38,113 nucleotides of DNA from Nemertoderma westbladi. Its lineage: Eukaryota; Xenacoelomorpha; Nemertodermatida; Nemertodermatidae. Of the stretch, positions 8,629 to 18,890 are shown piece after piece. A model generated the notes under the pieces. The model did no database searches and was not told the DNA's origin. It saw only the letters and a list, made by a program, of their open reading frames with translations. The stretch lies in assembly GCA_032718475.1 (NCBI GenBank), contig JAUCBJ010008768.1, forward strand, positions 1 through 38,113, read 5' to 3'. Both the position numbers and the translations under genes were made by a program. Position 1 is the first letter of the stretch; every line of letters begins with the position of its first letter.

Positions 8629-10255
8629 ATGTGTATCAAACTTTCATCGAATAGTCGTTGTAACTTGGTTATTATCTGCTCAGTACTCTGTGGCCTGATT
8701 GGAGTATGGGCCATCGGTATGATTGTGTTCGGACTCTATGTCAACTTCAATGTTGTGCGAGGGACACACCTTATTCGCGATTACAATGCTCGTTCCTTTA
8801 TCGGGCTCATTCTATCCATAGGAGGTATTAACTGTATCACTACAATCATTGGATTCGTAAGTCTGTTTAGATACATCAATGAGAACAAAATTCGAGGGTT
8901 CACCAACGAATTACCCAGTCTTAAGTTGTTGAAGAGTTACCATATTAACCTTGTAATCATCACATTGTGGTTTCTCTACTTTGTGACTTGTTGGTTAACT
9001 TTAGCTGTCGCTATAACTTCATTAACTCATGTAGATGAGGTCGAGAGAGCTTTCAATATCGGCATAACGCACGCCATCACGGTATACATGAAGGACGTTG
9101 GGGCGAAAGTGGACATAGATGCGTTTGCAGGTAGATTTTGAGTGCTGCGGTAGCAATAATTACAGCGATTGGTTGGATATAGAGTGGGCAGATAAAGGAA
9201 ATTATATGATGCCATTCAGCTGTTGTAATTCGTCGGTTTTACGGCCATGTGTTTTAGAAGTAAACAATCAAACAACTAACTTGACGATTTTTTACCAAGA
9301 AGGGTGCATGCATAAACTTCGGGAATATTGGGAGCTACGGTTGGGCCCATTCGCTATTCTCGCATTCATAATGTTCATGACACAGGCGGGTCTCGCAACA
9401 TCGCTCCGATATCTCCAGACATCGATCCACAGCGCGTTGAAGCGAAGAAGTTGGAGAGAACCGTCCAGAGGTTATCTTCTTGCCACCCCTGGAGCCGAGG
9501 TATCTGTGCAGGTAAAGGCGACGAAAATCGAAGGGGAAGTAGTCGAATTGGAACTGTTGGTGAGCGGAGATCCATTGGTTGAAAATAGTGACATTAATAC
9601 TGGGGATGAAGATAAAGTGGCTGATTTTAAGCTGGAAGAGTGCGCGGCACCTAAACCATCCCCAACATCTACAAGTCATAAGGGCGCCCAACCAGCTCGT
9701 AACAACCCTACAACACCCCCTTTACCTAATAGCATCCCCGAATCACCCACTCAACCCATTAACATCCCAACACCAACCCCTTTACCCAATAGCATCCCCG
9801 AATCACCCAGTCAACCCATTAACAACCCGACACCACCACCTTTACCCAATGGCATCCTCCAAGCACTCCCTCCACCTGCAGACATCCCGCAACCACACCC
9901 ATCACCCACCAAACACCGGCTAACAGATCCTAACATTCCGCAATCACCTCGTGTATCCTCTAACAACAACCCTACATCGCCATTATTGTCTCACTACCAA
10001 AAAAAACCCGCTGCCATCGTTCCGGTATTGCCCCCTGCACCGCCTGTTGGTAAAATGCCCGGCACTCTTCGCACAGAGATCAAGGACATTAATAAAGATT
10101 TAAAACCAAAAGAGGAGCAGAAGAAAGAGTATGAACAATTGGACAATGAGCGAGACTCACTTCTTCACAAGACAATACAATCCCGGAGATACGCACATGG
10201 GGCATCCAGTGAGACATTACTTGATAATGATGAGGATGAGGTATCGTTTAGTTAA
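8629..10255 (+). CDS. Peripherin/ROM1-like tetraspanin, one frame break
   Basis: The first frame (8629-9141) gives three hydrophobic spans: about residues 12-36 (CGLIGVWAIGMIVFGLYV), 55-78 and 101-130. The second frame continues with the large extracellular loop: CCGSNNYSDWLDIEW, then PFSCCNSS, RPC and EGC. The fourth span is at about 9337-9400, followed by LRYLQTS. The PFSCCN...RPC pattern and LRYLQTS are hallmarks of the vertebrate peripherin-2/ROM1 branch, which shapes photoreceptor disc rims. The loop has three N-glycosylation sequons (NSS, NQT, NLT). The cytoplasmic tail, about 270 residues, is much longer than usual and proline-rich, ending in an acidic segment. A one-base change is needed near 9127. 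Reading TTT-G-CAG with the G skipped gives QVDFECCG, matching the family's Q-[IV]-[DE]-F-x-CCG. No intron is needed. An indel, a sequencing error or true frameshifting would each explain it. Function in this animal is inferred. Confidence 0.88.
9119..9141 (+). other. Frame-change site in the tetraspanin
   Basis: The upstream frame ends at TGA 9139-9141, and the downstream frame overlaps from 9119. The stop is preceded by TTT, so TTT-TGA is a sequence on which +1 slippage (TTT to TTT) is possible in principle. Homology instead favours an extra G at about 9127, because the downstream frame already matches the family from the Gln codon at 9128. Confidence 0.7.
9718..9880 (+). repeat. 60-bp coding repeats in the tetraspanin tail
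   Basis: Three in-frame copies with a 60-bp period start at about 9718, 9778 and 9838. They encode 20-residue units of the type PLPNSIPESPTQPIN followed by a Thr/Pro-rich linker. The third copy is diverged. Length variation between individuals is plausible. Confidence 0.9.
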
Positions 10256-10433
10256 GTAAAAACAAACAATAATTATTGAACATTCATTAACAATTTATGC
10301 AACAGATATTCAATTTGTGGCGTTATTTTAATTAGTTAAAACGGTAAATTTCGACACTTCTTGCTAACATTTTACTATAGAATATCTAAACTGCAATAAT
10401 AACTATTTATTATATTGTGTATCAAGTAGGACA

Positions 10434-10526
10434 TTTAATCTCACGTCGGCTCCGAGTGTTAATATTTAGAAGAACGAGCGGAGTGAGTGGGTTAAATATT
10501 GAAACGAGGGACTGAAGTGAGATAAA
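10434..10526. repeat. Imperfect hairpin 3' of the tetraspanin
   Basis: Arms of about 35 bp, TTTAATCTCAC... and ...GTGAGATAAA, enclose a purine-rich loop GAACGAGCGGAGTGAGTGGG. It lies 180 bp past the stop codon. It may be a short palindromic repeat; a role in 3' processing is only conjecture. Confidence 0.55.
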
Positions 10527-10529
10527 GGT

Positions 10530-11190
10530 ACATTATAAACAATACAATCTGTTGTTTTATTGTTAAATTTCTTGATTACGTAACAAGATGTATAATATAT
10601 AATATTGGCCATTTTTTATATTATTAGTATGTTTTGTTCATGATTCACGAACATTTTCGCTATTATATGTTCTCTATATGCTCTCTGTATATATATGTTT
10701 CTCTGTATCTATGTTCTCGATCTCTTAAAAAGGTTACAGAAAAAAATTCTGGAACATTTTTATAAACCAGCAAACATGTTCTAGAACAACAATTTAAAAA
10801 TAACAAAATCTAGCGAGTAAGTAAATTTTGGCTACGGTTCCATATGCCACTACATTATTTGTAAACATTATTAATTGTTACTATGGCAACAATAGTAGTT
10901 AGAACACCATATAAAAGTTATTTAACTATTCTAGAACATACCGGTAAATAATATAAAAAATATAATGTTCTAAAACATGTAGCTAGTTATTTTTTAAGAT
11001 TAAATTAGCAAGTAGTAATTAAAAAAAAAATCAGATTTCAAATAAATTTTTTCATAAATTTGTGGAAATATTTCACTATTAAATAGCTATTTGTACATTA
11101 GCTCTACGTAAAAAACTTTTAAAATTCGATATATTTGCCTTGCTTTCATAGTTTCGTTATAAATTCATATATTTACCATATCTAGTACAT
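10530..11190. repeat. AT-rich DNA of the TGTTCTAGAACA family
   Basis: No gene is visible. The palindrome TGTTCTAGAACA lies at 10777-10788, with degenerate copies near 10745, 10930 and 10969, and several CTAGCT/AGCTAGT words. Composition and motifs match the blocks at 27640-29060 and 30230-30880. Confidence 0.5.
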
Positions 11191-11213
11191 TTTGGCACGA
11201 GTTTACTACTTGG

Positions 11214-11288
11214 TCCAGTCGCGCGGTAAGTTAGCGCGTGCGCGAGGTCGTGCGTACGATAGGCCGAGGGTTCAAATCTCGGTTGGTG
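11214..11288 (+). tRNA. tRNA-like SINE head, degenerate
   Basis: A B-box-like GGTTCAAATCTC lies at about 11269 and an A-box-like GCGGTAAGTTAGCGCG at 11223, with the spacing of a tRNA. The CCGAG/CTCGG stem around the B box fits a T arm only with an enlarged loop. No clean acceptor stem is visible. It is probably a tRNA-derived SINE remnant. Confidence 0.4.
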
Positions 11289-11549
11289 AATTGATATTTT
11301 TGTATAACTTTATTTCTGTTTCATTAACATTAGATAAGCGTACAATGATTGGCGACGTGCGTACAACAAATGAACTGATTAGTTTGGCCAATCATAGGTG
11401 CTTAATAATTTATTGGGCCAATGTGAGCTCATGGAATGTGGTAGAATGTTCTAGTGTGATTCCATGCCTTGAATTTACTATAAAAGGTACCGTTTAGTTG
11501 CGGTTGCCCTTTGGTTATCCCTTATTCTCACTAATTTATTTCTCATTTA

Positions 11550-14112
11550 ACCGAATATTAATATTAAAATATCCATAGAGCACATTACACTATATTTACA
11601 AATTAAAACTATACTAAAAAAGACAATAAAAGGAGAGGGTACAAGTTAATTTAAATTCGGCATCTCAGGTAACTATCGTATACCTGAGATCCGTTAAAAC
11701 ATATACAGCTAGTATTAATTAAAATATAATTTTGCGAGTTGGTAACACGATTAAATAAACTAAATAGTGAAAAGCGTCGGATATGTACAATTGATTTAAG
11801 GCCAAGAGAGACCAGCATACCACTAGCACTGTCATCGCGTTTAAAACCAAATAAACGTCGCACTGTGTTGTTATACGCTACATTTAATCGATTAAGGCCC
11901 CCCTCACACGGAGCAACTTGTTTCTGCAACTTGTTTCTGAAACTTGTTGCTGGACCCCCTCACACACAGAAACTTGTTGCTGCAACTTGTTTCCGAAACT
12001 TGTTTCTGTGTGTGAGGACTCCAGCAACAAGTTTCTGCAACTTGTTTCCGCAACTTATTTCTGTGTGTGAGGGGGTCCAGCAACAAGTTGCTGGAAGTTA
12101 TATTCCCAGCAACTTTTTGAAAAACTTTTATTACATTCCATTTTGATACTAGCTAATATTAGATAATTTGAGTGATTTGATATTATATACAAATGACTGG
12201 ACATGTTAGCTATTTATTTGGAAATAATTGTTATTTTCTTCAGCAACAAGTTTCTGTGTGTGAGGGGGTCCAGCAACAAGTTGCTGAAACAAGTTGCAGC
12301 AACAAGTTTCTGTGTGTGAGGGGGTCCAGCAACAAGTTGCTGAAACAAGTTTCGGAAACAAGTTACAGAAACAAGTTGCAGCAACTTGTTTCTGTGTGTG
12401 TGGGGGTCCAGCAACAAGTTGCTGAAACAAGTTTCGGAAACAAGTTGCTGAAACAAGTTGCAGCAACAAGTTTCTGTGTGTGAGGGGGTCCAGCAACAAG
12501 TTGCTGAAACAAGTTTCGGAAACAAGTTACAGAAACAAGTTGCAGCAACTTGTTTCTGTGTGTGAGGGGGTCCAGCAACAAGTTTCAGAAACAAGTTGCA
12601 GCAACTTGTTTCTGTGTGTGAGGGGGTCCAGCAACAAGTTTCAGAAACAAGTTGCAGCAACTTGTTTCTGTGTGTGAGGGGGTCCAGCAACAAGTTTCAG
12701 AAACAAGTTGCAGAAACAAGTTGCTCCGTGTGAGGGGGGCCTAAGAGTTGACTCACAAAAATAGCTGTCAGCCCAAAGAGCATTACAATAAACATTAGAG
12801 CAATAAGAAATAAACAATTGTAGCTTTACATGGGGAGAGCAGTGAAGTTCCTGAAGGTCCTAATAAGCAAATTAGCACGTGCGTAAAAAGATCTAGTTTG
12901 GTTCCTAATATCAGTATCATCCGAGAAATTAGATGTGATATAGTGACCGAGACATTTATATTTAGGAACACATTCAAGCACAACACTGTCCAATACGATC
13001 ATTGTATTAGAAATTGTTAAACGGTGAGAACTGTGTAAAAATTTACATTTAGATTTCTTAGCATTAAATGTAATGGAGTTGCAATACGCATAATCAGAAC
13101 AAATGTCAACAAGTGATTGTAAGGCACTAGGCGACGTAGATATAAGACATATATCATCCGCATAAAAATAATGATTGACAACTACATATCCAAGTCGTGC
13201 GCCGAGCACACAGCTAGATAATTGTACACTTAATTTATCATTATATAGATTGAAGAAGTAAGGAGCCAATATGCTTCCCTTTGGAGCAGCCATAGGGATA
13301 AAGGGACTAAAATAAATATTAAGACGATTAGATGAATATAAAATGTGCTCAGAATAAATAAAATCATGTTCTGCCGCCTTATTTAACTTTAGCTCATTGA
13401 TAGCGGTAGTAATTTCATTAGGAGACACAAGCATATCAATACTAAATTGCACATTGGAAACTGCAGCATATACCCGTTACGAGTCGGGTGACTGGTCCGG
13501 TTTAACTTAATTAAATATAGATTCATATTTGTTGGCCGACATTCCGCATACTTCAGCGGATCCAACTGCATCATCCGCCGTGTTAGGCGGTGTAGAACGT
13601 GTGGTTGACTGAGATTTAACATTATTCCAGAATTTCTTGCTGTCCCTGTCCTCGCTAGATAATGACTCAACTAGACGGTTGGATCGAGTCTGAGACTCTG
13701 CCTTTCTACACTGACGGAGTGCCAGCTTAAACTGCGCCTTCGCCTTGAGAACCTGTTGGTGCAGCAATCCAGACTTCGGACTTCCAAGTTGTCGCCACAG
13801 CAAAAACAGCTCCCTTGAATGAGAATACTTGGAACGAACCATCTCGTTCCAACCAGGAATGTGTTTGTGCAGCCTGAGTGGTTATCTCGAAGATTAATGG
13901 TTTGGGGAATTGTGTCACAGAGTCTGCAGACCGCATAGCATTCACAATATCATTGTAAAATTTATCAATGTTGGCAGTGTGTTGTGAACAGTTTGCAGTA
14001 GTGCAATTGATGGCAGACCATGGAACTGGTACTTTCCGCAGAAGTTCATCGCACTTATCAACATAGGCAAGTTTAACTTTATCAGTAGCCTTTGACCAAA
14101 TCTTACTGTTGC
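11550..14112 (-). pseudogene. LINE (non-LTR retrotransposon), interrupted and deleted
   Basis: Reading left from 14112: the endonuclease-RT linker (WSKATDKVKLAYVDK, then WNEMVRSKYSHSRELFLLW, LALRQCRKAESQTR, DSKKFWNNVKS); the RT finger INELKLNKAA; then, after an internal deletion that removed the middle finger and motif A, PKGSILAPYFFNLY and YFYADDICLIS with the catalytic YADD; then CKFLHSS and YKCLGHYI; then the thumb NVYCNALWADSYFCESTL. At that point an 846-bp element (11896-12741) is inserted. On its other side the frame resumes as NRLNVAYNNTVRRLFGF and ends at 11651. The 3' flank (TATAGTGTAATGTGCTCTATGG on the minus strand) resembles 3' tails of animal LINEs. Several frame changes are present, so it is dead. 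The motif order and thumb (LNVAYNNTxRRL) suit the CR1/RTE-like grade of LINEs; the exact clade needs a tree. Confidence 0.85.
11896..12741. mobile_element. 846-bp Harbinger-type element built of internal repeats
   Basis: Terminal inverted repeats are identical for 78 bp, opening GGCCCCCCTCACACGGAG. TAA is duplicated at both flanks (11893-11895 and 12742-12744). The inside is largely copies of GTGTGAGGGGGTCCAGCAAC and AACAAGTTGCAGCAAC, spaced about 57, 58 or 82 bp, in direct orientation in the right half (12250-12741) and inverted in the left half (11896-12100). A short unique AT-rich centre (12110-12240) includes an ACATGTTAGCTATTTATT word of the TGTTCTAGAACA family. It has no transposase and must have been moved in trans. 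It lies inside LINE coding sequence. Confidence 0.95.
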
Positions 14113-15535
14113 TTATTCACTTCTGTATTAAAGTTTAAGTTTAGTTATTTGCAAACTTATGTCAGTTTAGTTTAAATTTGTTACATCATTTGGTTACTTA
14201 CTGTACGCTAAAATATACTGAAAACTCAGAACATGTCAGCTCATGCCCGAGGTAAGACTTTGTTCAATGCCTTTGGCCGCCGTAAGTCTGTAGATCAGGG
14301 TGAAGTGTGACAACATCCTGGGACGCTGTAAAATTTAGGAGTTAAATATCTCGGATCCAGACAGAAACCCCACGGTTGATCTGCACCGCTTAAAGGTGTG
14401 AGCTGGTGCTGTTTGCTAGTATGCGTAAGTTTACACTAGGTGCAAATAGCACGCTCTATAATTTGGTGGCTTTACCATACTAGCGGCTCAGTACCAATTA
14501 GCGCGAAAAAGGCTTTGCTATCAACTGATCTGTCTGGGTTTGACGTATTTACTCAGTCAAAGGGCAGCTTTCTGCTACCAGCACGCATTTAGGCTAAAGG
14601 GCGGTTACTACAGTACTAACATCCTACCGCACCCATGCCGCGTACTGCTAGGTATTTGCTGCATACCACCGCGGCAACAAGGTTTTAGAACAAATTTATA
14701 TACCAGATCAGCTAGTAGTACGGTAGCAAATTAACACCCTATTCTCTATTTCACAATCAGAGTCTGGTATCAGTGCTGATCACGGGCGTAGTTACTAACA
14801 CCGTAATTGCCCGATCAAGTTGTGAATATAGGAGAGAGCCCCCTTTGACGTCAGTTTGTAAGTATTACGCCTACAGAGAGCGACTAGCTTATTCAGTAGC
14901 TAGCACCCAGTATTATTATTTTGTTGAAAGTCACCAAAACCTAGTAAGGATCACATGAACAAACATTTCGTATTACCGTAACATACACACACACACACGC
15001 GCGCCTTAAGATTGTTATTCTACTGATATTATACCCTTTTGTCTGCTTTTTCTGTTGGCAGTATTGTTTTTATCAACCCACTGGCTCGTTATACCCATAT
15101 AAATCACACCGTGGCAAGTCTACAGTAGTTTAGGTCCATTTGTGGTAGTTAGGATTCGCTACGCGGGGATTGTTTTCTCGTGAGTTTGGTCTATATCTGT
15201 AGACTGTACTTCTGCCTCACTGGTTAGGGACCGGTCACCCTGATTGTCAAGTTAGCCCGGGCAATTGATTCGCCCAAGTTTAGGGGAAGACATCAGGCAC
15301 CGATCTCGCCAGTAGTAGTTTGTGTACTTTGATATCTAGGCCTACTGTATTATTTAGGCCCGATTATTGGGATTTTACAGTAGATAGTAGTTACTGGATT
15401 TTACAAAATTGATTCAACTAAATTGTCCGAATTTTTTTATTTTTTATTAGCTGTCACAAAAAATACTAGCTATCTTAAAAATTACTAGCTACCTGAAATT
15501 ATAACACTTATTACACTAAATTTAATAAAAATGTT
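14113..15535. other. No gene recognised
   Basis: Mixed-composition DNA to the right of the LINE. A 25-codon ATG frame at 14233 (MSAHARGKTLF...) and open frames at 14540 and 14773 have no recognisable domain. GCTAGTATG and CATACTAGC at about 14415 and 14476 form a small inverted repeat. A CA/CG dinucleotide run lies at 14983-15003. It could be an old solo LTR or unassigned element; I have no proof. Confidence 0.4.
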
Positions 15536-15931
15536 TTCAATTTTTTTTAAATACTAGCTAATGTTCTAGAACATTATAATTTATTTAATTTATGTTCTAA
15601 TAGTTAAATACCATTTATATGGTGTTCTAAAACTCTCCAGATTCTCCTCGTGGCAAACGGAACCGTTACCTTAATTTTTAACTATTTTAAAAAATGTAAT
15701 AGCATTATAAAAATAGTAGCATAAAAACAATAATAAAAAAAGTAATTGTCTAACATGTTGACGAACATACTAGCTAGTACAAAACAGTACCTTATATTTG
15801 GTAATTTCCTATTTAAGGTGAATCCAACACGAAATATCTATAATACACTCTGTTAAATAGTAACCACGACAGCACAAGCGAGAAATAAATAGGTAGATTA
15901 TTTAACAATAAAATTGATAGGATGCTTGTAG
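15536..15931. repeat. AT-rich DNA with TGTTCTAGAACA
   Basis: The palindrome lies at 15562-15573 with CTAGCTA words on its left and a degenerate copy near 15594. No gene is visible. Confidence 0.45.
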
Positions 15932-16223
15932 AGTAGCAGTTATGACCTGTACTGCAAACGAATCTTTATTGTTTTATATGTTTTAACATCCATAGATTGT
16001 ATAAATGATTAAGTAATTTAAAAGGACTTAGGATGGATGATCCAACTCTATAGGAAATAGAGCGGAAAAAATGATTTCGCCACCAGCGGGGTTCGAACCC
16101 GCGTCTCCCAATAAACGCATCATCCTAAGTCCTGTTTAAATTACTTAATAATTTATACAATCTATGGATGTTAAAACATATAAACAATAATATTCGTTTG
16201 CATTACAGGTCATAACTGCTACT
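15932..16223. repeat. Long inverted repeat nesting a tRNA-cored palindrome (copy 2)
   Basis: Outer arms of about 80 bp open AGTAGCAGTTATGACCTG and close with the complement at 16223. Just inside lie the same TTAAGTAATTTAAA/GGACTTAGGATG arms as at 5623-5817. The core is a truncated tRNA-like sequence at 16079-16116. Arm identity is high, with scattered one-base indels. The apex is deleted relative to copy 1: sequence right of the anticodon region joins directly to the right arm. Confidence 0.88.
16079..16116 (-). tRNA. Truncated tRNA-like sequence
   Basis: The minus strand retains the anticodon-region tail, the perfect T arm GCGGG-TTCGAAC-CCCGC and the acceptor 3' strand TGGTGGC. The 5' half (acceptor 5' strand and D arm) is gone. 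It is non-functional. Confidence 0.65.
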
Positions 16224-16292
16224 GTATTAGGATACAGATTAAATCCATAAGGTAGCTTACCCACCCAGCAAATCAATCGGAATGATGCAAGA

Positions 16293-16443
16293 GCCTCAGT
16301 GGTGTAGTGGTCAGCATACCTGAACGTTTATCGGGAGACGTGGATTCGATCCCCGCTGGTGGGGAATTCATTTTTTCCCCGTGTTATCAGCATAGCATAC
16401 CTTAACGTTTGTCGGGAGATGCGAGTTTGATCCCCGCTGGTGG
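16293..16443 (+). mobile_element. Dimeric tRNA-derived SINE-like repeat
   Basis: The first unit (16293-16363) has an A-box-like GTGTAGTGGTCAGCATA and a B box GATTCGATCCC, and shares ACGTTTATCGGGAGACG with the tRNA-like cores at 5690 and 16079. The second (16381-16443), in direct orientation, reads TTATCAGCATAGCATACC, ACGTTTGTCGGGAGATG and GTTTGATCCCC. Both end CGCTGGTGG and are followed by AATTNATTTTTT. The first keeps the full D arm, so it is closer to the parent tRNA than the palindrome cores. Confidence 0.65.
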
Positions 16444-16449
16444 ATAATT

Positions 16450-17267
16450 AATTTTTTTTCCCTGTTGCCAACACTCCCTTCCTGCTCTGAAGTTGTGATA
16501 CTCAAGCCCCACCCATATAATGAATATGGATGTCACTTGCATGACACCCATGCCCCATCCAAGGGGTTGGTATGAGCCTTGCTGCCCCAGAATGATTCAG
16601 GAAGCGAGCCCTTACCCTTCCTCCATAGCATCCGGATCAAGAAGATCCTCCCACTGGAGATCCACAATTTCCACTTTCCTTCAGATACTATCTAATAAGT
16701 ACCTTTGCTCCCAGTCCATAACGCTGAATGCTTTGCGAAGCACGTAATTCATTCCCCAATTAATTGGTAGCCGGTCCATCGATTTATCTGGGAATATGTT
16801 GGAGAAGCTAAGTTTGCATCACCACTGGCCAAACCTCGGGATGAGTTGATTTATGCATAAGGGCTTTAAGCACTAGCTTTAGGCTTTAGGTACTGATCCA
16901 CTGTATCATACTGATGCAAACCGAATATGCAGGGGTTAAAACCAAAAATCCTGGTGCAGCAAGGGATAGACTCACACTGACAATGAGGAAGAATGATGTA
17001 CTGACACTGCAGGCCCGCAGGGGACAGAAAGAGACAAAGGGACCGATGAAATGGTGATAGCTGAGCTCACAGTATGGCAAAGGACAATGAGGGGTCAACC
17101 GAAGACTGGTACTGGTGAGGGGATACAATCATTTTAATTACTTAATTTGATTTGGACAGTAGGAACTGGCAGATGAACAAGCGCAGGAAGTTGCCATGAA
17201 TTTATTTGAATTGAAACAAAAGGAAACTATTATTTTTGATACATATAGGGTCTGTATCATATAGGGT
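16450..17267. other. No gene recognised
   Basis: Moderately GC-rich DNA with short open frames on both strands (for example 16520-16747 plus, 16886-17128 minus) and no domain I can name. It may belong to the same decayed element as 17268-17900. Confidence 0.35.
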
Positions 17268-17900
17268 ATGTATATAGGGTCGTATAGAGTTGATACGCGG
17301 TGTATAAAATTAGCCGAGAAAACCAGCTCAGATGATATTGCTCCCGAGGTTAATCCAGAGGATTCAATATCATCTGAAGGGAGGGGTTGGAAAGTCCATA
17401 AAAAATGGGCATCTATTGTAAACGTAAAAAAATCTTCCACATCATCTAAAATAGCAAGAAAGGTGGCAGAAGTAGATGCGACGTGTCAGTTAGATTTAAT
17501 CACATTAGATCAAAGGAACTGGAATAGAGGTTAGACGAGAAAAAAAGACATTAGATAGTGAAAGGGCAAGAAAAACGAAGAGTGGAGAAAAAGGCCGCCG
17601 TGGAAGAGAATGCAGAAACAGAGAGAGAGTTGATGGAGAAATAGAGTATTAATGAGCGAGAGTGCACAGGGAGAGATAGAAAGGGGTGAAATAGGAAAGC
17701 AATAGCAGCAATAGTGTATGCATGATCAACTCCGAGAATTATTGCAAAATCAAGCTGTACAGAAACATAGAAAGAACTAGCAAAATTGGGTTTATCAGAG
17801 AGTGAAGCTGGATCGGGTAGGTAGTGTGCATATAGAACAGTATCGGAAAGAAAGTTTAGGTATTATGGAAAAATTTGTTAATGCCCCACTGACCAGGATG
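17268..17900 (+). pseudogene. Decayed charged, coiled-coil-like coding remnant
   Basis: An open frame 17268-17534 encodes an 88-residue polar segment rich in Ser, Lys and Glu (SSDDIAPEVNPEDSISSE, then GWKVHKKWASIVNVKK). Downstream, purine-rich sequence in shifting frames gives heptad-like Glu/Lys runs (VEKKAAVEENAETEREL) and LRELLQNQAVQKHRK, ending near 17908. This looks like a frameshifted coiled-coil protein, perhaps a gag-like or transposon-associated ORF. I do not recognise the family. Confidence 0.3.
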
Positions 17901-17909
17901 GAATAAATA

Positions 17910-18659
17910 ACAGATATAGTACTGGTTCGGACAGTGTCACGGTAGATGGCTGGGTCTTAGAGTAAATGGGCGGCTGGTTTCCGAGTGGGTGATAGAGTTT
18001 TTAGGGTAGAAGTTTGTGTTAACTGGGTCTGTAGGGACGGATGTCTCTGACCTGGACATTGGGGAAAACTAGCTTCTTGTTTCTGCTTTCATGTATAATA
18101 AAATATATCATAGGTAATAAACAGTTTATAAAAGCTTTTACACCCTCAAACTATTAGTTATAATTGTAAAAGACTGTGTCCTATACATCGCACGCCACAC
18201 CGTGGACGGGTGCAGTATACAGGTAGAATGTAGGATTGGCTTACTGGTTTCTTTGTCTCAGACTCACCACAGAGGAAAGTAAGCGCGCTGGCGTCTTCTC
18301 ATTGGACGCTTTAACAGATGCTAGATGAAAGGCCAATCCCATCGGAAGGAAGTCGGCCTGGACAAGGTGATGATGTCACGAATTCCTGGAATATTGCAAA
18401 ATCTGATATTATCTTCAGCCTACTTACTACCTACCGTTATTCTTCTTTGTGCTGAATGGAAAACTTACCGATGCTAATGCCATCGGCAGTCAGCTACAAG
18501 TCATAGTTAAATTACCTCGTCTAATCTCATTCTTCTTTCATCTCTCATCTATGCAACTGACCATCACGCACTGACTGCGGCTGCGGTACAAACTGTTTGG
18601 ACTGCCTGACTGTTGATTTAATTATTATTCTATATGCTGTATTTGGATATTTATTGTTA
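17910..18659. other. No gene recognised
   Basis: Unassigned sequence without long open frames, clear repeats or recognisable motifs. Confidence 0.4.
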
Positions 18660-18890
18660 TTGTGGGGCGAGCCACGAAGTGAGTGAGCCTTAGCGTAGGG
18701 GTACCATTAATCAACCTGTCGTTCTGTCGTTCTGTCGCGTTTTTTTTTCAGTATTTTATTTTAAACGTTAATAACTCGGCCAATCCTTGATGAAATCTAT
18801 CCAAACTTGGTACACATGTTGTTTGGCAAAAGTTTGAAAATTTTCCAAGTAGAATTTGCGTGGGGCCTTCGTGCAGCATCAGTGTAACTG
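18660..18890 (+). repeat. Dispersed repeat with GGGGCGAGCCACGAAGT end
   Basis: The block opens TGTGGGGCGAGCCACGAAGT and runs into GTCGTTCTGTCGTTCTGTCGC and AATAACTCGGCCAATCC. The opening word occurs again in inverse orientation at about 35616-35634 next to GCAGAGGCTCTGC. Two copies of the same end at distant sites mark a dispersed repeat; its class is not evident. Confidence 0.5.

Noticed and set aside
9100-9150. Intron at TTTGCAG/GTAGAT in the tetraspanin
   Set aside because: The sequence contains splice-like words, but coding similarity continues on both sides with no gap to accommodate an intron; a one-base change suffices.
11739-12693. Cys-rich open frames such as LLDPLTHRN repeats
   Set aside because: They are translations of the internal repeats of the 846-bp element, open on both strands.
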